A stretch of 27,805 nt of DNA from Dissophora ornata (taxonomy: Eukaryota > Mortierellomycota > Mortierellomycetes > Mortierellales > Mortierellaceae), in NCBI GenBank assembly GCA_025201705.1, contig MU616994.1:1-27805 (forward strand), written 5' to 3'. The position numbers were made by a program, and so were the translations under genes. The notes under the pieces are model-generated. The model was not told where the DNA came from. It ran no database searches and was given only the letters and a program-made list of their open reading frames with translations. Positions 21,701 to 27,805 of the stretch are shown one piece after another (within the stretch, counting starts at the first letter, position 1; each line of letters starts with the position of its first letter).

Positions 21701-23354
21701 GAGAGGCAAGGAACAGTCGAATTATGGGTAGTCCGAGTCTCAGACCTGCGCACTCTCCCACGCCCGACAATAGAATTATCCATAGCCCGCACTTGACACC
21801 GTCCAGTGTCAGACCTGGCTCACCTGCGTTCGCACTGCCTTCATCATCAGGAGCATCACCACGCGGCGCAACAGGCTTCCCTATTGTCGAGGGCTCCATT
21901 TGGGCACCGCCCAAGAGTAAGTGTCTTTAAATTATCATAAGCAATAGTACTATTAGCCTACCATGATGCTGACTGTGATATTTTTCATGCACTCTGTCAT
22001 ATTAGGCCCAATGAAGGGAGATGAAGGTCAGGCAGAAGTCCGATCGACTACTGATGCTCGTGAGCAGCGACCTCAGCTGAATCACTCCAAGGGGTCGTCG
22101 TCGTCGACTACAACGGTGGGCACCGCCCTTTCAACGTCACCCGGCAACACTCAAGTCTCTGCAGCCTCGTCCTCGGCTGGTCCCAATGTTCCTCCAAAGC
22201 CACGAGTGCAACTGGACAACTTTTACAGTCTCGCTGACCCTTACAAGGATCTGAAGCAGGATGAACCCACAGACTTCTTCACAGCTGTGACTCATTCGGA
22301 TATCCCGACGGTTCAGCGCATGCTAACGTCGTTCCCTCAGCTGATCCATGAGTCGAACGGATTCTGGCCCCATCCTACTCCGATCCTGGTGGCAGCTCGC
22401 TCACGCAGCGCGATCGAAACGATGAAGGTGTTGATCGGATTTGGTGCAGATCTGGACCGCGGTGATCATAATGGCACGACAGTTCTGCATTTTGTCTGCG
22501 AGCAATACCCAGACCCTCTAGAGGCGATTCAGTTCTTGACCCGGGCTGGCGCAGATTGCAACAGTCGGGATGCCAAGAAGCGAACACCACTGATGGTGCT
22601 TTTGCAGAACACACATATTGGTTCGACAAAGAACTTGATCGATTCCATGAGATCCCTCTTCAAGCATGGAGCACAGACAAAGGTTGCGGACCATCAGTTC
22701 CAGAGAACGCCACTACACTATGCAATCATGCACAGCAAGGAACCTGCGCCCGTCATGGAGCTGTTGCTCAAGAAGGGGTCAGATGTCAATGCTCGGGACT
22801 GGCGAAAGTCGACTCCTTTGCACCTGGTCTTGGAGAAGATGGATAACGAGGAGATTGTGCAAATGCTGCTTTTGTATGGCGCTGACCCGGGACTCAAGAA
22901 TAGCAATAAGAGGAACGCATTAGGAGTTGCGGCGGAAAGTCTGAGGGTGATGAGCGCCTGGTTCCTGTTGGAGAACGATCTTTTGTCCTCTGCGCCGGAA
23001 TCGATCAAGAAGGCGAACGAGCTTTGCTCAAAGGCCGATGGACCCGACAAGTCGGCGAAGCCATTGTTCAAGAACACGTTGTCGGACTGGCATGGAAAGG
23101 ATGGTAGGCTCAGGAGGATTCAGTTGGCACAGGATTGTGTTCTGAGAGTGCAAAGGACTCCAGACATGAAGACCATTGATCAAACGCAGGTGGCACTCGA
23201 GTTTCTGGAGAGTGTTGGGCAGCCAATCAACATGAATACGGTGTCAACAGGCTCTACTGGGCATCACTATCATCAACAAAACAATGAAGGCATCAGTAGC
23301 AACAACAGCAACAACAATGTCTCACCAACAACGAGCAGCCACTCGCACAAGTAA
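18746..23354 (+). CDS. TKL-like protein kinase fused to C-terminal ankyrin repeats
   Basis: Three exons (18746-18976, 19300-21916, 22006-23354) predict 1398 aa. The start is fixed by an in-frame stop seven nt upstream and a good ATGG context. The kinase domain (about 35-285) has the Gly loop G48-G-S-G-T-I, V-A-I-K66, H-T-D156-L-H-S-R-N161, D174-F-G and A200-P-E, so the catalytic residues are present. The usual HRD reads H-T-D, a non-RD form. A disordered Pro/Ser-rich linker of about 650-700 aa follows, with repeated I/V-S-P-P motifs (about 575-625) and a poly-Gln run near 828-838. The C-terminal part (about 1020-1270) shows ankyrin-type repeats (T-P-L-H-Y-A-I, D-V-N-A-R-D, T-P-L-H-L-V-L). It is likely a cytosolic signalling kinase acting with bound partners; its pathway is unknown. 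Exon 3 joins in phase 1 through S-P-M-K-G-D-E. Confidence 0.9.
21547..21581 (+). repeat. CAG/CAA repeat encoding poly-Gln
   Basis: A run of CAA/CAG codons in the kinase linker encodes about ten consecutive Gln plus nearby Gln-rich sequence. Mixed codons suggest selection for protein sequence or slow expansion rather than a pure microsatellite. Confidence 0.85.
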
Positions 23355-23632
23355 TATACAAAATCAACAGCACATTTTTTATTTATTTATTTATATTTTT
23401 TGTTTGTTTGTTTGTCAAAGCTGCACAATGCAAGCATGTACCAGTATAACCATCATAAAAGCGTGAAGCATCCTTCTTCGTTGTATAATGCCTTGCATGG
23501 CTTTCACATTCGTAGTATTAGTGATATCTGTAAATAATTAGCACTAAGCATCTAAGCACCTATATTTTTTTTTTTTTGTGGCGCACATGGATCCCCCCCT
23601 GAGGACCCTGTATTCAATAAAACCCTGGATTT
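23355..23632. other. Convergent 3' spacer with interlocking polyadenylation signals
   Basis: The spacer separates the kinase stop (plus) from the PLD-like stop (minus). It contains TTTATT repeats from 23378 (AATAAA on the minus strand) and a plus-strand AATAAA at 23616-23621. Each signal lies close to the opposite gene's stop, so mature 3' UTRs would overlap. Confidence 0.6.
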
Positions 23633-23875
23633 TTAAGCAAACTCAGTCCAGAGTTTCTCGAACTCGCCCTTGAAGCCCTGAACGGCTTTGGGCGAATTGG
23701 TCAGGGTCAAATTCTCGCGGTTATCGAAGCGAGCACCCTTTGTCCAGTTATAGGATCCGTTAATGACCATCGTGTCGTCGATCACGGCGAACTTGTGATG
23801 CATGAACGATGGGCTACCAAGATGACATTGGTGGAGGAGAAAACGCGTTAGGTTCTGCCGATTCACTTAATTACG

Positions 23876-23907
<32 letters not shown>

Positions 23908-25314
23908 ACCTCTTGTCAACGCGGGAGGGGATGTGGTTGTCATCCCGGAGACGGTTAATGTCCGAGCCCAGGTCGCCAGCTTTATCGTTATCTGAAATGA
24001 TGCGGACTTTGACACCGCGATCGTGAGCCTAGGAATAAAGTGATGACATGTAACAATTGGTGAGCCAAGGTAGCAGCAGACACGAGCAAATGACGTATGA
24101 CTTGACTAGAAATTCCAGGGAAAAAAGTTCGACTCCTCCTTACTCTGATAATAGCATTGGCGAGGTGATCATCCGTGATGGTGTAAACGCAGATATCCAG
24201 CGATTTCTTGGCGTCGTCCAAGACCTTGACCAACATGTGGAAGCTCTGCTCTGAGGGGAAGAAGATAGGGTTGACAAAGATCTCGGATCCACCGCTTCCT
24301 CCCTGGCTACTGTTGTTGTTGTTGTTGTTGTTGTTGTTTGTTGGAGGCACGACAGGAGTGGGGTTGGGTTGGTGTCCTGCGGCATGGTTTCCAGAGGCGC
24401 TAAGCAATGCCTCGAGCCAGGTAATCTATTTTACAGCAACAGCAGTATTTTAGGCACATGCTGGGTAAATTGCTCAACGCACAACGGGCCTCTGTCATCT
24501 CCCTTGATGTCCCCGACCCATCCTTGCACAAAAAGCACTGATTCGTTCTTTCTGAAAGAACTTACCACACTCTTGTCGTGTTCAACGGCGCAGGCAGCGC
24601 GGGCAGCATTGAACAATTGCTGGATCGAAGGTGCAGAGCCGTTCTTCTTGGACTGCTGGTCATACACGCCCAAAAGACCCTGGCGGGTATTCTGATCTTG
24701 GACGATCGAAGGCGCAGAGTTGAAGGTCTATAGTACATTGTTGGAGCAAGGGGGGGAATAGAAAAAGAAAGTGTTAGCTCTGTGTAGTCATCAATTGAAC
24801 TCGCCTCAGACAATGACTATTGGTTCTCTGGCTTGAGACGCTCAAGCAAGTTGTCTATAACTCTGAAGATCATTTAACAGGAGGCTTCCAATGCAATTGC
24901 ATTGAGCTGCACCAAAAGCATATATCCATTGGTTCAGTTGTTCAACTAGCACAGCCAGGAATATCTGTGCAACGGACACAAAGTCGTGGCCGGGAGAGGA
25001 CAGCAGTTTCCCCTCCCCACCTTGCACAACACCTGGTCCAATACAAATAAAAGAGTTTTTGAAAACAACATGGTACTGCTCCTTTGCTTCTTTTGCATCA
25101 TCTTCGTCTTTCCTGCCATCACATTCCTCTCATGCGGACGCAGAGATGATGGAGCTTGGACAGACAGAAAAGGTGAGAGGGAAAGGTGTGAGGGAGGGTG
25201 GATACTTGCCGCGTCCAGGTAGTCGTTTAGGGACAAGTTCTGGGCCTCCTGCACAGAGACCGTGCGAGGAGGGCGCACAAATGGAAGCAAGCAGTTGAGA
25301 ATGAGTCCTGACAT
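23633..25314 (-). CDS. PLD6/Zucchini-like single-HKD phospholipase D superfamily protein
   Basis: Five exons on the minus strand predict 282 aa: 25314-25210, 24727-24566, 24425-24144, 24028-23910, 23813-23633. The C-terminal half is a single PLDc domain: I-F-V-N-P-I-F-F-P, L-D-I-C-V-Y-T-I-T-D-D-H-L-A-N-A-I, G-V-K-V-R-I-I-S-D-N-D, and the HKD motif H-H-K-F-A-V-I-D-D followed by G-S-Y-N-W-T and F-D-N-R-E-N. This pattern is that of mitochondrial cardiolipin hydrolase/PLD6, which acts as a homodimer on cardiolipin or, in animals, as an endonuclease. The fungal role is inferred only. The N-terminus has a short hydrophobic stretch (L-I-L-N-C-L-L-P-F-V) that could anchor it, then a variable region with nine Asn encoded by a microsatellite. 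The first intron appears to use a GC donor (GCAAGT), since no GT donor keeps frame. Confidence 0.87.
23882..23907. repeat. T26 homopolymer inside a PLD-like intron
   Basis: Twenty-six T on the plus strand read as poly-A directly after the donor GT of the last PLD-like intron on the minus strand. The length is prone to assembly error. Confidence 0.8.
24311..24337. repeat. GTT/AAC microsatellite encoding poly-Asn
   Basis: Nine trinucleotide units encode nine Asn on the minus strand in the N-terminal part of the PLD-like protein. It is probably length-variable. Confidence 0.85.
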
Positions 25315-27154
25315 TGTCGACAAAAAGGTTGAATTAGGTGGGAGTTGGAATGGTAAAGAAAGAGAAACAAAAGGAACAACGAAACTGTATTTCCTCTCTA
25401 GCAAAACAAGAGCGCCTAAAAAATGGCTAAAGCGATTGGAGGCAGGGTCATGGATGGAAAGAACGGGAGCCAGGTCCGACTGCCCAAACTTGATCTGGGG
25501 CGTCATTGTTTTGCAGACCAGTGGCAGTATTACATAATCATGGGTGCTTCTTCACTGAACTACCCGTTCAAGTCGATCCGATCCTACACGTCCAGGTCCA
25601 CAAGAGCGTGGAGTACCTCTGGCATCGCGCACTCCTAACCACAGGATCCCTCGAGGCGATTACCAGCGAATGTGTATTACCTTTCCGTGGGAGGTTATGC
25701 TCCTGGCTTTATTAATACTCACAAAACTAATGGGTTGACACGGGCCACAGGGAGGACCCTCATGAGAACCTACTTGGGGCAGTGTCAAACAAGCAGGGTT
25801 CTCCTGATCGATAACCGCACTTGGCTGCGCACACGCGAACCCACACTGGTGTTGTTGGGACAAAGACGCGCGCAACTGTCATTGGTACACCTTGTAGCAT
25901 GTGTGGCATATAATGAGTCCCAAAACTTACTCGGATATGCACTCCTCCTCCACTCCCATTGCAAACATCACCAAGTTTGACCACAGCACTTTTTTCTGCG
26001 GATGCTTACAAACGGGATGTGAAACTTTTGGGCGTTGATGATCTAAGAAAAGAACGGTGGTCCGACAGCCTTTATTTTTCACTCCAAAGAAAATAGCGAC
26101 AATAAGCAACAACAATCCAAACACTGGCTCTTGAAAATGTATGGTTTACCGGGAATAGCGCAGAAGAGAAAACGGTGCGCCACATCAATAGAACGAATAC
26201 GATTGGGCTGCATTGGAAACTCCATCAGGGCAAATGCGTTGCTCAGTATTTAGCCCTGAGACGGGAATATCCACCAAACAGGGAAACCAATCTGCTCAGG
26301 GACCCCCACCTACGATTGCACAACATGATGTCAACATGCCTCCAGAGATTAATATCACAAAAATATCCGAACGATGCATCGCTACTTCGCACCGCTTTAT
26401 TTTACAAGAATGACCGTCCCAATGTTTTATTCATGTCAGGAATATACCGCAGGAGAAATGGGATCAGCTCACACATATCCTTTAGTAATAAACTTGCCCA
26501 AGACACGCATTCCTCGTCGTTGTTGCTATGTTCAGTTGTCATTATACATGTATTCTTTATTTGGGGATGGCAAACCCCAACTGAGCGCGTGTGTGTGAAG
26601 CGCGTAAATACTACTACATGTACACTACTATCATCCTCCGCTCTCAATCCAGCCACCCATTATGCAAACACTATGGTAGACATCACGCGTCCAGGGGAGG
26701 GAAAGAACGTAAACTAGATGACCACCATTGCAGCTTGACAGTGCATGATTCTCATACTGCAGACGGGACGAATACGTCAGGAAAGCCGTTGGGAAACGCA
26801 CATGCAGTTTGTATATCGATGATGTAGGGGATATGGAGGCGCATTTAAAAATGATGGCGATCGGCGCTTTTAGTTCATTGCTGTCCCTTAACTGTGTCAG
26901 ACGTTCTTTTGTAAACACATGAACACACAAACATTATGACCAAAGCGTCCAACATGTCTGTATTCCAGCCACTGAAATCGCTTCCCAGCACTCATCGCTC
27001 TGTATTCTGCTATCCTGACCTTTGTTCTCTCTAGCTCGCGATCTAGTAACTTCTGGTGCCTGAAAAGCTCCTGCATCCCAATCGGAAGCTTCCCGATGGA
27101 TCAGATAGGAAATGCAGAAGACTAAGGCAGCATATCAAAATGACGCACCATGCA
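25315..27154. other. Intergenic region with no supported gene
   Basis: It covers the upstream flank of the PLD-like gene and further sequence. ORFs up to about 180 codons occur (26175-26717, plus), but they show no recognisable domain or coding bias and are not splice-supported. No repeats or RNA genes are evident. Confidence 0.5.
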
Positions 27155-27340
27155 TCATGAACTCCCCCCTGAAATTTCCGTGGTACGGGAAAAGAAATGT
27201 GTCCATCCTTCGTGAAAATGATGGAACTTTGATCGGGTTACCACGCTATGAGGGTGGTGCTTGGTATGGTCGAAATGAAGCCGATGTTCGACCTCCTTGA
27301 TTAGTTTTCTTGCTCTTGACGCTGCCAGGGTTGTCAGCAT
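27155..27340 (-). CDS. Candidate small protein, 61 aa
   Basis: A minus-strand ORF starts with M-L-T-T-L-A-A-S-R-A-R-K and is rich in His and Lys/Arg. A TATTTAAG-like element lies about 45-55 nt upstream (27395-27385), followed by a C-rich leader. The amphipathic, basic N-terminus could be a mitochondrial presequence, but nothing identifies the protein. The codon bias is weak. It may be a first exon, a real small gene, or chance. Confidence 0.25.
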   Translation of the reverse strand: MLTTLAASRARKLIKEVEHRLHFDHTKHHPHSVVTRSKFHHFHEGWTHFFSRTTEISGGSS

Positions 27341-27715
27341 TTCCAAGGAGACGGAGGGGTGAGTGGCTAAGAGAAATGGGTGAGCCTTAAATATGAATGA
27401 GACCAGCAGGAGCAGGAGAAAACATGCTGAGGCAGAACGAGAACAAGAATGAGGCGAAGAATGCAATGATCGTAATGCTTGAGAGCAAAAGGGGTAGGAG
27501 GCTTTCAAAATTCACTTTCGCAACCGTTCAGAGAAATAATAAAAGACCCCTGGTGATAAGTCGCACAAATGGACCATCCGACAAAACGTTACAGAGCGCC
27601 GAGGACCAACAAGGTACGAGGAACAGGACAGCACTCTTTAAAATAGCTGGCATACTGGAATCTGCTCGTACGCCTCCTGATGCTCCTCCGTTATAACATA
27701 TCGCTCATCAATCGT

Positions 27716-27805
27716 ACTTTACACTCTCTTCTTCCTTGTCTCCTTTCTCTCTCTCTTTTTACTCGCTCATTCTTTCTCTCATTCTTCCTCCCTCCTACTC
27801 TCTCT
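27716..27805 (+). promoter_or_regulatory. Pyrimidine-rich tract at the right edge
   Basis: About 90 nt of almost pure C/T (T-rich CTCT runs), like the leaders at 9541-9603 and 18190-18500. It suggests that a plus-strand gene begins just beyond the window. The start codon is not in view. Confidence 0.35.

Noticed and set aside
26175..26717. 180-codon plus-strand ORF
   Set aside because: No coding-like composition, no recognisable motif, and no promoter or splice support.

Overview
The window looks like nuclear DNA of an early-diverging filamentous fungus, most likely Mucoromycota and possibly Mortierellaceae. The evidence is seven intron-bearing protein genes with short GT-AG introns, pyrimidine-rich leaders, a family of paralogous FAD monooxygenases, and a kinase-ankyrin fusion of a type common in these fungi. 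The phylum is an inference from gene style, not from a marker gene. I found no bacterial-type genes, CRISPR array, rRNA or convincing tRNA.

Layout, left to right: a small secreted cysteine-rich protein (+, 275-772); a broken inverted fragment of an FAD monooxygenase (-, about 1092-1600); its likely parent FMO1 (+, 2756-4650); a second paralog FMO2 (+, 5264-7226); a uridine kinase-like gene (-, 7672-9354); a TATA-driven transcription unit of unknown nature (+, from about 9513); a MAD3/BubR1-type spindle checkpoint gene (+, 10677-13126); a third paralog FMO3 (-, 13430-15391); a long gene-poor stretch (15392-18745); a protein kinase with a long disordered linker and C-terminal ankyrin repeats (+, 18746-23354); a PLD6-like single-HKD phospholipase D gene (-, 23633-25314); and about 2.5 kb with no confident gene. 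A pyrimidine tract at the right edge may be the leader of the next gene.

All exon structures were built by hand from splice motifs, frame continuity and comparison of the paralogs with each other. Each model closes on a length divisible by three. The genes do not form one obvious pathway. The clearest local theme is repeated duplication of an FAD monooxygenase: three apparently intact copies and one dead fragment, showing intron gain, loss or relocation and an 11-nt micro-exon inside the FAD-binding motif. MAD3 and FMO3 converge, as do the kinase and PLD-like gene; for the latter pair, polyadenylation signals predict overlapping antisense 3' UTRs.
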